Shown in pieces: positions 17,150-24,879 of a stretch of 64,000 bases of DNA; position 1 is the first letter of the stretch; each line of letters opens with the position of its first letter. The translations under genes were made by a program, and so were the position numbers. The stretch spans positions 62,001-126,000 of the forward strand of contig NZ_JAPSKV010000005.1 in assembly GCF_031181385.1 (NCBI RefSeq). Direction: 5' to 3'. A model generated the notes under the pieces. It saw only the letters and a list, made by a program, of their open reading frames with translations. It did not search any database and was not told the DNA's origin. The stretch comes from Fredinandcohnia onubensis (GTDB lineage Bacteria; Bacillota; Bacilli; Bacillales; Bacillaceae_L).

Positions 17150-17989
17150 ATGGAACAAAATGAATTATTAACAATCTATACAAACTTGCATAAAGAAATC
17201 GGAAATACAAAAAAACACTTGTGTTCTCGTTTAAATCATAGTTTAAAGCAGATTCCTACTTTTATAGACACGATTAGGGAAGTACTGTTACCAGAATACT
17301 ATTGTACAAGTAAAGAACGTAATATTGAGTACGAATTAAAGAATCTGGCAAAGCTTCAACAACTTTTAGAGGAAATCTTATCCCATAAAAGCGACGAGCA
17401 AGTCGTAAAGCAAGACACCTTAACATTTCTTGAATTGTTACCGTCGTTACGATTAATTATCATGAAAGATGTTGATGCAGCATTCCGAAAAGATCCCGCT
17501 GCCAAAAGCTATGAAGAAATTGCGTTAACCTATCCAGGTGTTTTTTCAATCATTGTTCATCGAATTTCTCATGAACTTCATAAAATGGGGTATACGTTAG
17601 TATCACGCGGTATTTCTGAATATGCACATGGCAAAACCGGAATCGACATTCACCCTGGTGCTACGATTGGCCACAGCTTTTTCATGGACCATGGAACTGG
17701 CATTGTTGTCGGGGAAACAACCCTGATTGGTAATGATGTAACGCTTTACCAAGGTGTGACACTTGGTGCCTTTTCATTTGACCGTGATAAAAATGGCGAA
17801 ATCATCAAAGGTGGAAAAAGGCGACATCCGGTCATCGAAGACAATGTGACCATTTATGCAGGTGCGACTATTCTTGGTGGTGAAACCGTGATTGGTAGAG
17901 ATTCCATTGTTGGCGGGAACGTCTGGCTTACAAGGAGCATTCCAGCTGGAAGTAAGGTCGTAACGGTCATTCAAAATAAAATGCTATAG
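17150..17989 (+). CDS. cysE: serine O-acetyltransferase (long, EpsC-like form)
   Basis: The 279-residue enzyme makes O-acetylserine from serine and acetyl-CoA, the first step of cysteine synthesis. A helical N-terminal half (DVDAAFRKDPAAKSYEE near residue 110, FSIIVHRISHELHKMGY) is followed by a left-handed beta-helix of hexapeptide repeats (GIDIHPGATIGHSFFMDHGTGIVVGE near 165), including the catalytic His in MDHGTG. It is longer than the 217-residue B. subtilis CysE. The ATG at 17150 is chosen because GGGG lies nine bases upstream; an in-frame ATG at 17126 has no SD. No T-box is visible before it. Confidence 0.88.
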   Translation: MEQNELLTIYTNLHKEIGNTKKHLCSRLNHSLKQIPTFIDTIREVLLPEYYCTSKERNIEYELKNLAKLQQLLEEILSHKSDEQVVKQDTLTFLELLPSLRLIIMKDVDAAFRKDPAAKSYEEIALTYPGVFSIIVHRISHELHKMGYTLVSRGISEYAHGKTGIDIHPGATIGHSFFMDHGTGIVVGETTLIGNDVTLYQGVTLGAFSFDRDKNGEIIKGGKRRHPVIEDNVTIYAGATILGGETVIGRDSIVGGNVWLTRSIPAGSKVVTVIQNKML

Positions 17990-18003
17990 TTTACTTTTTA
18001 AAC

Positions 18004-18036
18004 GGAAATTGTTCGTAAAGGCAATTTCCTTTTTTT
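18004..18036 (+). terminator. terminator of serine acetyltransferase gene
   Basis: GGAAATTG/CAATTTCC stem with a ten-base loop and seven T. Confidence 0.88.
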
Positions 18037-18090
18037 CTTCTCACACTCTTTTCTTCCAAGAATACGATAAGGAAAAAAGGACTGTGATGT

Positions 18091-18711
18091 ATGCCTATTT
18101 CATTTCCAGTAAGTATGAGAACACAAGCTTTCAGATTTGGCCCTCAAAAAAGAGTCTATTACCCTCAAGTTGATAGAATGAGGAATCAACAACTCCAGCA
18201 ATTGATTAATCAATCGATTCTCCACCAAGCACAAGGATTGATTTCACTTCAAGTTGGAAATATGCCTTCTACTGTAGTTGAAATGCTCGGTTATTATGAA
18301 ATCAAAAACAACCAACGACAGGTACTTAGTCTCACTCAATCAAACTATACCTATCATGACAGGGCCGCCCACGGTATGACTTATATAAGATCATTAACAT
18401 TTGATCTTAAACGTGGTAGACGTTGCGACCTCAAGGACCTTTTCAAGCCAGGCAGTGATTATGTAAATAGATTATCCACCCTCGTTTCCGAACAAATCAA
18501 AGAGCGTAATATTGATTTACTATCTGAATTCACGACGATAAACTCAAATCAGGAATTTTATATCGCTGACAAAACACTAGTCCTCTATTTTCAACTGTAT
18601 GACCTGACTCCATATGTATTTGGCTTCCCGATGTTTCCAATTTCCGTCTATGACATTCAAGATATCATTGATGAAGATGGCCCCCTTGGGAGAATGGCGA
18701 CAAATGATTGA
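18091..18711 (+). CDS. DUF4163/DUF3298 domain protein
   Basis: A 206-residue protein without signal peptide. The C-terminal half shows the DUF3298 pattern found in RsiV-like proteins: GMTYIRSLTFDLKRGRRCDLKDLFKPGSDYVNRL, then FYIADKTLVLYFQLYDLTPYVFGFPMFPISVYDI. Family members are usually extracytoplasmic; RsiV binds lysozyme through this fold. Here no membrane anchor is seen, so the cell location is unclear. AAAGGACTG precedes the ATG. Stand-alone gene ending in a bidirectional terminator. Confidence 0.75.
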   Translation: MPISFPVSMRTQAFRFGPQKRVYYPQVDRMRNQQLQQLINQSILHQAQGLISLQVGNMPSTVVEMLGYYEIKNNQRQVLSLTQSNYTYHDRAAHGMTYIRSLTFDLKRGRRCDLKDLFKPGSDYVNRLSTLVSEQIKERNIDLLSEFTTINSNQEFYIADKTLVLYFQLYDLTPYVFGFPMFPISVYDIQDIIDEDGPLGRMATND

Positions 18712-18720
18712 TAGATTAGA

Positions 18721-18765
18721 AAAAAGCTTAAATGGGGAAACTTTTTTCCTACATTTAAGCTTTTT
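18721..18765. terminator. bidirectional terminator between DUF3298 gene and asnA
   Basis: Perfect fourteen-base stem AAAAAGCTTAAATG/CATTTAAGCTTTTT with T runs on both strands, placed between two converging genes. Confidence 0.88.
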
Positions 18766-18776
18766 ATATTTGAATG

Positions 18777-19751
18777 CTACAAAAGAATGATGTTCTGTTC
18801 TTTGCATTCTTTTCTTATTGTTTCATTCCATACGGAAGCCTGAACTTCGCCTATATGGGCCTTTTTTAGCAGAAACATACATAATCGTGACTGCCCAATT
18901 CCTCCCCCAATTGTATAAGGGAGCTTCTTTTCGAGGATTGCTTTATGATAAGGTAATACTTTCCGGTCTTCATGAAAAGATGACCTTAACTGTTTGAGGA
19001 GGGCTTTTTCATCAACTCGTACCCCCATTGAAGAAATTTCAATCGCGGTTTGTAATAATGGACTCCAAAAGAGCATATCCCCATTCAAGGTCCAGTCATC
19101 ATAATCTGGAGAGCGCCCGTCATGTCCCTCGCCTGAACGCAGCACCCCACCAATTTGCATAATGAAAACCGCACCATGTTTTTTGGCTATGATATATTCT
19201 CGTTCCTTTGTTGTGTTGTATGGGTACATATCCTCTAGCTCTTGAGAAGTAATAAAGAAAATGTCATTAGGTAATATCGGGGTTAGTTGCGAATGTAGAC
19301 CAAACATGTGGAGTTCAGTCGACTTGATTGCCTGATAAATTTTCCTAACTTCCAGCTTCAGAGTGTCTAGGTTCCGTTCCTCTTTGGAAATGACCTTTTC
19401 CCAATCCCATTGATCCACAAATATTGAATGTAGATTATCCAGCTTTTCATCCCTTCTAATTGCATGCATATTCGTGTATAAACCGGTTCCTTTTGTAAAT
19501 CCATATCTGCTCAAAGCCACTCTTTTCCATTTTGCAAGAGACTGAACCACTTCAATGCTTTTATTTTTTATATCATGAGCATCAAATGACAGGACACGCT
19601 CGTATCCGTTTAAGTCATCATTGATTCCTTCGCCATTCTGAACCAGCAATGGGGCTGATACCTTTAATAAACGCATTGACTTAGAAAACTTAATCTCAAA
19701 ATAATGCTTCAATTCATTAATCGCTGCTTGTGTATGAAGAATATCCAACAC
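18777..19751 (-). CDS. asnA: aspartate-ammonia ligase (asparagine synthetase A)
   Basis: AsnA makes asparagine from aspartate, ammonia and ATP and shares the class II aminoacyl-tRNA-synthetase fold. Conserved stretches are VSAPLLVQNGEGINDDLNG, VVQSLAKWKRVAL, GLYTNMHAIRRDE, HSIFVDQWDWEKV, DYDDWTLNGDMLFW, EISSMGVRVDE and the terminal TIGGGIGQSRLCM. The first conventional start is GTG at 19749-19751 (324 residues). However, the frame stays open upstream and reads GEYKPVLD, matching the N-terminus of family members, and an SD GGAGGTG lies eight bases before an in-frame ATT at 19785-19787 that would give 336 residues. The real start may therefore be the ATT. Confidence 0.92.
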   Translation of the reverse strand: MLDILHTQAAINELKHYFEIKFSKSMRLLKVSAPLLVQNGEGINDDLNGYERVLSFDAHDIKNKSIEVVQSLAKWKRVALSRYGFTKGTGLYTNMHAIRRDEKLDNLHSIFVDQWDWEKVISKEERNLDTLKLEVRKIYQAIKSTELHMFGLHSQLTPILPNDIFFITSQELEDMYPYNTTKEREYIIAKKHGAVFIMQIGGVLRSGEGHDGRSPDYDDWTLNGDMLFWSPLLQTAIEISSMGVRVDEKALLKQLRSSFHEDRKVLPYHKAILEKKLPYTIGGGIGQSRLCMFLLKKAHIGEVQASVWNETIRKECKEQNIILL

Positions 19752-19892
19752 AGGTTTGTATTCACCTTGTAATGATATAGAAGTAATTGTCCATTCACCT
19801 CCGAGAAAGTATGCAGGAGTCCGACCTTCAATCCAAAGTTGGCTTCCTCCATTTTTTAGACTTATTACCCTATGTGCTAGCGCCCTAAAGTG
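19752..19892 (-). other. asnA leader: open frame without a standard start codon
   Basis: Reading in the asnA frame, the 47 codons before the GTG start are open up to a TAA at 19893-19895 and contain no ATG, GTG or TTG. The stretch encodes PAYFLGGEWTITSIS and similar protein-like sequence. An ATG in another frame (19796-19798, one base after GGAGGTG) would make only the ten-residue MDNYFYIITR. No T-box sequence (GGTGGNACCGCG) is present. What this leader does is unknown. Confidence 0.45.
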
Positions 19893-19949
19893 TTACAGTA
19901 ATTCTTTAAAATGTATGGGTTAGGAGCGGAAAAAATGTGTTAGAAAAAA

Positions 19950-19984
19950 CAAAAAAACTTGGATTGAGAATATTCCAATCCAAG
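19950..19984 (-). terminator. terminator of the queC-transporter operon
   Basis: Perfect nine-base stem CTTGGATTG/CAATCCAAG followed on the minus strand by TTTTTTTG; it also has CTTTTTG on the plus side. Confidence 0.85.
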
Positions 19985-20009
19985 CTTTTTGTGTAAATAT
20001 ATATTTTAC

Positions 20010-20549
20010 TTATTGTGATACGATTTCCTTATCCATCGATGGGTTAATTTGATGAAGGATAAACGCACCAATTCCCTGAATGATTGTTTTCACTAAAACT
20101 TGACCAATAATAGCCGCAGGAACAGCTTCCCATGGCAACATGTTAGCACCAAGCGGACTTAAACCAATGATCACAAAGACTGCTGAATCGAGTAATCCAC
20201 CGACTAACCCACTGTAAAAGACTCTCCAACTCATTGGCAATTTTAGTCGTGTATAAATTTCGGTATCAGTTGTTTCTGCAAGTAAAAATGAAATCGCAGA
20301 TGCAAATACAATCAATAACGTATCACCTAATAAAAACGAAACAAGCGCTGATAATAGTAAGGCAATACAAATAAAGACATACGTCAACTTTCTTCCATAA
20401 CGATTTTGAACAAAGTCTCTAAAAATAAACGTTGCTCCGATAAGAAGTGTCCCCATCGGTACGATGAAAACACCTAGTGTCATAGGTTGAAAAGCTGCTG
20501 TTATGACATTCGCTAGAATAATAGATAAAAGATATAAAATGACTCTCAT
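20010..20549 (-). CDS. queuosine precursor transporter, VUT/YhhQ-type
   Basis: A 179-residue membrane protein with about six helices. Family marks are the N-terminal LYLLSIILANVITA, FIFRDFVQNRYGRKLTYVF, and SFLLAETTDTEIYTRLK, the pattern of VUT/QPTR transporters that take up queuosine precursors such as preQ0, preQ1 or queuine. It lies 47 bases downstream of queC in the same preQ1-riboswitch unit, which supports the substrate assignment. SD AGGAGG precedes the ATG. Confidence 0.85.
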   Translation of the reverse strand: MRVILYLLSIILANVITAAFQPMTLGVFIVPMGTLLIGATFIFRDFVQNRYGRKLTYVFICIALLLSALVSFLLGDTLLIVFASAISFLLAETTDTEIYTRLKLPMSWRVFYSGLVGGLLDSAVFVIIGLSPLGANMLPWEAVPAAIIGQVLVKTIIQGIGAFILHQINPSMDKEIVSQ

Positions 20550-20596
20550 GATAATCCTCCTAAGTTACATTCTTGTTGTTTTACATGAATTGTATA

Positions 20597-21271
20597 TTAT
20601 TTGAATTCCTCAACTCTTTCTCGTGATTCAAGGTAAAGAGTTAATCCATTTTTTCTTAATTTACAGGCTGGGCATTCCCCACAGCCGTCTCCGATGATAT
20701 CCTCATAACAAGTAAGTGTCTTTTCACGAACAAAATCCAAGACACCCAGATCATCAGAAAGCTTCCATGTTTGTGCCTTATCCAACCACATTAACGGAGT
20801 ATGGATGACAAACTGTTGGTCCATTGCTAAATTAATCGTTACATTTAGCGATTTAATAAAAGAATCTCGACAATCCGGATATCCACTAAAATCAGTTTCA
20901 GAAACACCTGTAATGATGTGTTTCGCACCTACTTGGCTTGCTAAAACAGCAGCAAATGATAAAAAGAGTAGATTACGGCCAGGTACAAATGTCGAAGGTA
21001 ACCCGCCATCTCCACCTTCCTTTATCTCCAAATCATTTCGAGTTAACGCATTCGGAGCAAGTTGATTTAAAAGCTGCATATCCAAAATATGATGGGTAAC
21101 ATTGACCTCGCTCGCAATCGCCTTTGCACACTCAATCTCCTGCTTATGTCGTTGGTTGTAATTAAAAGTCACAACCTCGACCTCTTTAAAAGTTTCTAAG
21201 GCCCAAAATAAACATGTGGTACTGTCTTGCCCACCACTAAATACCACAACCGCCTTTTCATCTTTTAACAT
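20597..21271 (-). CDS. queC: 7-cyano-7-deazaguanine (preQ0) synthase QueC
   Basis: The 224-residue enzyme turns 7-carboxy-7-deazaguanine into preQ0 with ATP and ammonia in queuosine biosynthesis. The PP-loop is [18 protein letters not shown] near the start; [26 protein letters not shown] and the zinc site [13 protein letters not shown] at the C-terminus are present. The ATG at 21269-21271 is preferred because AAGGAG stands ten bases upstream. The gene is the first of a riboswitch-controlled unit, but queD, queE and queF, which accompany queC in B. subtilis, are not in this window. Confidence 0.95.
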   Translation of the reverse strand: MLKDEKAVVVFSGGQDSTTCLFWALETFKEVEVVTFNYNQRHKQEIECAKAIASEVNVTHHILDMQLLNQLAPNALTRNDLEIKEGGDGGLPSTFVPGRNLLFLSFAAVLASQVGAKHIITGVSETDFSGYPDCRDSFIKSLNVTINLAMDQQFVIHTPLMWLDKAQTWKLSDDLGVLDFVREKTLTCYEDIIGDGCGECPACKLRKNGLTLYLESRERVEEFK

Positions 21272-21293
21272 GATAAAAACTCCTTCCGACAAA

Positions 21294-21323
21294 AGAAAAA
21301 ACAGTACCCCAAGAGAAGTACTG
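21294..21323 (-). terminator. expression-platform terminator of preQ1 riboswitch
   Basis: CAGTACT/GGTACTG stem followed on the minus strand by TTTTTTC, eight bases beyond the aptamer and ending upstream of the queC SD. Confidence 0.8.
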
Positions 21324-21330
21324 CTTCATC

Positions 21331-21364
21331 TTAGTTTTTTTAAAGAGGGGTGCTAGAACCTCTA
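21331..21364 (-). promoter_or_regulatory. preQ1-I riboswitch aptamer
   Basis: The minus strand reads AGAGGTTCTAGCACCCCTCT followed by TTAAAAAAACTAA, matching the preQ1-I consensus: P1 stem AGAGG/CCTCT, the C-rich loop and the A-rich tail that folds back as a pseudoknot. An intrinsic terminator follows, so ligand binding should switch off queC and the precursor transporter. Confidence 0.9.
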
Positions 21365-21470
21365 CCGCTAAAAAACGGATTTTTGTATTCAACTAAAAAT
21401 TATAGTATCACAAAAGTCAATACAGTGGTATAAAAACTTTGATTAGCCGTTTCCCCACCAATTTTCTCCA

Positions 21471-21499
21471 TGGGTCGCGGGGACAGGTCCCTTGTCCCA
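21471..21499. repeat. dispersed GGGACAGGTCCC repeat, copy 2
   Basis: Identical to copy 1 over TGGGTCGCGGGGACAGGTCC and the following CTTGTCCCA. It lies between the riboswitch promoter region and the end of the Gfo/Idh/MocA operon. Confidence 0.7.
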
Positions 21500-21545
21500 C
21501 CTTATCCTCCCTGCCATACTGGAAATGTTTATTATTAGTAGTTTA

Positions 21546-22637
21546 TCAGAGTTGGGACGTCACATTTAACGTCGCCGGCTTTTCACACGTACTTTCCATC
21601 AAATAATGTCGTCCACTATCCGAAGAATCGTGGAAACCATGCATGGCTTCTAGAACGTGATAAGCTAACTCACCATTTGCACGGGAAGGTTCATTATGTA
21701 GAATCGCGTTTGCCATATCAGCAACCCCAATGCCCCGATTGTTCTTTGGATTATTGAAAATAAGCGGAACCTCGACAAATTCCTTTTCATCTTTTCTTCT
21801 TAATTTGACTGGTCCTCCGAATGTATTTGGATTTGGGACAAGTAGTGTTCCCTCACTTCCATATACCTCAATTGGTGGCAAAGATGTTCCTCCAAAAGCA
21901 TCAAAGCTTGTCGTAATCGTCGCAATTGCACCTGAAGCAAAATCAACGGTTCCCGCGATATGAGTTGGGGTAACAACATCAATTTTTGTCCCCTTCTTAG
22001 GTTCACTTAAAATCGTTCGTTCCGGATAACTGATTCTTGTTGTACCCGCTATTCGCTTCATTGGACCTAATAATGCCACCAATGCTGTTAAATAATAGGG
22101 CCCCATGTCAAACATCGGTCCGCCACCATGATCATAATAAAAGGCAGGGTCCGGATGCCAATGTTCATGACCTCGGTTAATCATAAATGCAGATGCCCCA
22201 ATCGGAACTCCAATTTCACCTTTTTCAATCAGATGAATGGCAGTTTGAATACCCGCACCTAAAAAAGTATCTGGCGCACCACCAACGAGTAAATTAGAGT
22301 TTCTGGCTACTTCTAAAATTTGTTTCCCTTCTTCGCGAGACACTGTTAGAGGCTTTTCCGTATACACATGCTTGCCTGCTTCTAATGCCTGGTGACTAAC
22401 TGTCGCGTGCGCACGAGGAATGGTTAAATTTATCACCAACTGGATTTTATCGTCCGCCAATAACTCCTCAACAGAATATGCGTTAGGCACTCCAAATTTT
22501 TCTGCTTGCTGTCTTGCACGAGCTACATCTAAATCGGCACAAGCCAATAGCTCAAGATGTTCATATTTTTGAAGGTTTTCCATATAGATCGAACTTATGG
22601 TTCCACACCCAATGATGCCAAGTTTCACTTTGCTCAT
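21546..22637 (-). CDS. Gfo/Idh/MocA family oxidoreductase
   Basis: A 363-residue NAD(P)-dependent sugar or inositol-type dehydrogenase. The Rossmann GxGxxS/A motif is LGIIGCGTISSIYMEN, the conserved lysine motif is YTEKPLTV near residue 95, and the C-terminal alpha/beta domain has HEHWHPDPAFYYDHGGGPMFDMGPYYLTAL near residue 155. It is the last gene of a three-gene operon (Gfo, ThuA-like, Gfo). SD AAGGGGGAAG upstream of the ATG. Substrate unknown. Confidence 0.87.
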   Translation of the reverse strand: MSKVKLGIIGCGTISSIYMENLQKYEHLELLACADLDVARARQQAEKFGVPNAYSVEELLADDKIQLVINLTIPRAHATVSHQALEAGKHVYTEKPLTVSREEGKQILEVARNSNLLVGGAPDTFLGAGIQTAIHLIEKGEIGVPIGASAFMINRGHEHWHPDPAFYYDHGGGPMFDMGPYYLTALVALLGPMKRIAGTTRISYPERTILSEPKKGTKIDVVTPTHIAGTVDFASGAIATITTSFDAFGGTSLPPIEVYGSEGTLLVPNPNTFGGPVKLRRKDEKEFVEVPLIFNNPKNNRGIGVADMANAILHNEPSRANGELAYHVLEAMHGFHDSSDSGRHYLMESTCEKPATLNVTSQL

Positions 22638-22673
22638 ATTCTTCCCCCTTTTATTAGGTACGTGATTTCCCTT

Positions 22674-23402
22674 TTACTGACTATCCCCCATGCCCGTATA
22701 AGCTCGAACATCTCCTGAACCTGCTACTCGCTTAGCCTGTTGCTTTCCTTCCGCTGCCCATAAAAATCCACGACGCATAATAAGAGACACTTCCGGCATT
22801 TCAATAATATCCGCATGGTGTCCCAAGGAACTATAAAAGACTCGCCCCTGGCCCCACCGTTTTGTCCAAACAACAGGCATGTCAACAGCTTTATTAGTCG
22901 CATGTGGACCATCTACAACTGGGAATCTTGTTGTGGCCAACACTTCCACAGCTGGATCGAAGTGAAGATAATATTGTTCACTCACGACTTTAAAATCAGA
23001 CAAGCCCTCAAGTAATGGACTTGAACTATGTTTGATATTCACCATATACTCAACACCATCATTACCGGGGTGAGCCACCCAATTTCCACCCGTCATAAAC
23101 TGCCAATCTACATTTTTTCGGAATGAGTCACACATTCCCCCATGACAGCCAGCGATTCCAACTCCATTGGCAACAGCTTGAGAAATATTATGAACATATT
23201 TCTTCTCAATCTCCCCCATTGTCCAATGAGGAACTAGTAAGTCTAGTGATTGTAGTTTTTCAGCATCTGCATATGTATCTAGTGAATGTGAGACCTCAAC
23301 ATGAAAGTTTTCTTCTTCGAGCATGTTTTTAAAAAGATGGGCAACCTGTTCAGGCTCATGCCCCTCCCAGCCACCCCAAACGATTAATGCCTTTTTATGC
23401 AT
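22674..23402 (-). CDS. ThuA-domain protein (trehalose-utilisation type)
   Basis: The 242-residue protein has the ThuA fold (class I glutamine-amidotransferase-like): KALIVWGGWEGHEP at the start, DLLVPHWTMGEIEK, GIAGCHGGMCDSF near residue 92, TGGNWVAHPGNDGVEY and WTKRWGQGRVFYSSLGHH. ThuA in rhizobia takes part in 3-keto-sugar metabolism of trehalose and similar disaccharides together with the Gfo/Idh/MocA enzyme ThuB, which fits the neighbours. The ATG at 23400-23402 is chosen because AAAGGAG lies nine bases before it; the ATG that overlaps the upstream stop includes this SD. Confidence 0.85.
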   Translation of the reverse strand: MHKKALIVWGGWEGHEPEQVAHLFKNMLEEENFHVEVSHSLDTYADAEKLQSLDLLVPHWTMGEIEKKYVHNISQAVANGVGIAGCHGGMCDSFRKNVDWQFMTGGNWVAHPGNDGVEYMVNIKHSSSPLLEGLSDFKVVSEQYYLHFDPAVEVLATTRFPVVDGPHATNKAVDMPVVWTKRWGQGRVFYSSLGHHADIIEMPEVSLIMRRGFLWAAEGKQQAKRVAGSGDVRAYTGMGDSQ

Positions 23403-23419
23403 AGATGAACGCTCCTTTA

Positions 23420-24577
23420 TCATTCAGATATTGTAATCCATTGCCGTTTTTCAATCGACTGTTCCACAGCTTCTAAAACCGCTTGGCATTTCACACCATC
23501 TTCAAAGTTTGGCACAGGCTGACGATCTTCTTGAATGGCATCCATAAATTCTACGATTTCATGAATAAATGTATGCTCATAACCAATCGTGTGTCCTGCT
23601 GGCCAATAGCGATCGATATAGTCATGACTCGGCTCTGTTGCTAAGACACGACGGAATCCTTGTGCGTCCTCTCTGTCATCCGTAAAATAAACCTGAAGTT
23701 CATTCAATCTTTCAAAATCAAAAATGACGCTCCCTTTACTACCATTAATTTCAAATGAATTCGTACTTCGATGCCCTGTTGCAAAACGAGTTGCCTCAAA
23801 GCTACCTAACGCACCATTCGCAAATCGTGCCATAAATAACGTAGCATCATCGACTGTTACTGGACCTTTTTCACCTTGATTACTCCCTGTTGCCGATAGC
23901 CCTGTCATATTAGTTGGCAGAGGTCTTTCTTTGATAAATGTTTCACTCATTCCAATAACCTCAGTGATATCACCGATTAAATAATGGGCCAAATCAATGA
24001 GATGAGCACCTAAATCTCCATGTGAACCAGACCCAGCAATCTCTTTTTGAAGTCTCCAGGCAAGTGGAAAATTCGGATCCACTAACCAATCTTGAAGAAA
24101 CCACGCACGGAAATGATAGATATCCCCCAATGCTCCCTCGTCAATCAGCTTCTTCGCAAGCCTAACAGCCGGAGTAAAACGGTAATTGAAGCCAATCATA
24201 TGCTTCACACCCGCTTCCTTTGCCGCCTCCAACATTTCCTTAGAATCCTGTAGTGTAAGCGCTAACGGTTTCTCGCAAAAAACATGTTTCCCCGCTTTTG
24301 CAGCCGCAATCGCAATCTCTTTATGTACATCACTTGGCGCATTAATATCAATCAAATCAATGTCATCACGTTCAACAAGCGTGCGCCAATCATTCGTAAA
24401 CTCTTCCCAACCAAATTGTGTCGCCGCCTCTGCAACTGCTTCTGTATTTCTGCCACATATCACTTTCATTTCAGGACGAAGCCGTTCTGGAAAGAATAGC
24501 GGCAAATCTCGATATGCGTGAGAATGTGCTTTCCCCATAAACTTGTAACCAATCATACCGGTATTTACTTGTTTCAT
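23420..24577 (-). CDS. Gfo/Idh/MocA family oxidoreductase
   Basis: A 385-residue dehydrogenase, first gene of the ThuA operon. It has the NAD-binding start TGMIGYKFMGKAHSHAYRDLP, the EKPLALT lysine motif near residue 95 and GSGSHGDLGAHLIDLAHYL near residue 180 in the catalytic domain. The sequence resembles myo-inositol/sugar dehydrogenases seen next to ThuA proteins. SD AAAAGGAGG upstream of ATG. No cre site or operator was recognised in the gap before it. Confidence 0.87.
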   Translation of the reverse strand: MKQVNTGMIGYKFMGKAHSHAYRDLPLFFPERLRPEMKVICGRNTEAVAEAATQFGWEEFTNDWRTLVERDDIDLIDINAPSDVHKEIAIAAAKAGKHVFCEKPLALTLQDSKEMLEAAKEAGVKHMIGFNYRFTPAVRLAKKLIDEGALGDIYHFRAWFLQDWLVDPNFPLAWRLQKEIAGSGSHGDLGAHLIDLAHYLIGDITEVIGMSETFIKERPLPTNMTGLSATGSNQGEKGPVTVDDATLFMARFANGALGSFEATRFATGHRSTNSFEINGSKGSVIFDFERLNELQVYFTDDREDAQGFRRVLATEPSHDYIDRYWPAGHTIGYEHTFIHEIVEFMDAIQEDRQPVPNFEDGVKCQAVLEAVEQSIEKRQWITISE

Positions 24578-24685
24578 AGTTTCCTCCTTTTAACTTTGTA
24601 CGTGTTCTTCCTCCATTTAAACATATCGGCTCGATTACAAATACAATCATTTGCTAAGGTATTGTCTAATTTTTAAGCGGAAAAT

Positions 24686-24714
24686 GAAAAAAAGCTACTC
24701 GGATTGAGTAGCTT
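24686..24714 (-). terminator. terminator downstream of nhaC
   Basis: AAGCTACTC/GAGTAGCTT stem with a 5-base loop followed on the minus strand by TTTTTC. It lies beyond the 20-bp repeat array, so that array would be in the nhaC transcript. Confidence 0.8.
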
Positions 24715-24744
24715 GGAATGAACATGGAAAAGTGCTGCCTCTGG

Positions 24745-24860
24745 TTATAACGCAATTATTCTGGATAAAACGCAATTCTGCTTATTAAAGCTCAATTATC
24801 CAGAATATAACGCAATTCTGCTAATTAGGACGCAATTCACACTGGATATAACGCAATCCC
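24745..24860. repeat. array of 20-bp CGCAATT repeats
   Basis: CGCAATT starts at 24751, 24771, (CTCAATT) 24791, 24811, 24831 and CGCAAT at 24852: six copies with spacing 20, 20, 20, 20, 21. The unit is roughly ATAACGCAATTNTNCTGGAT. Copies are degenerate in the second half. It is not a CRISPR: the unit is too short and there are no unique spacers. Confidence 0.75.
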
Positions 24861-24879
24861 GTGCAACAAATGGATACAT

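Noticed and set aside
19752-19920. Asparagine T-box before asnA
   Set aside because: The conserved T-box sequence and a leader terminator are missing in this stretch; the hairpin at 19950-19984 belongs to the operon upstream.
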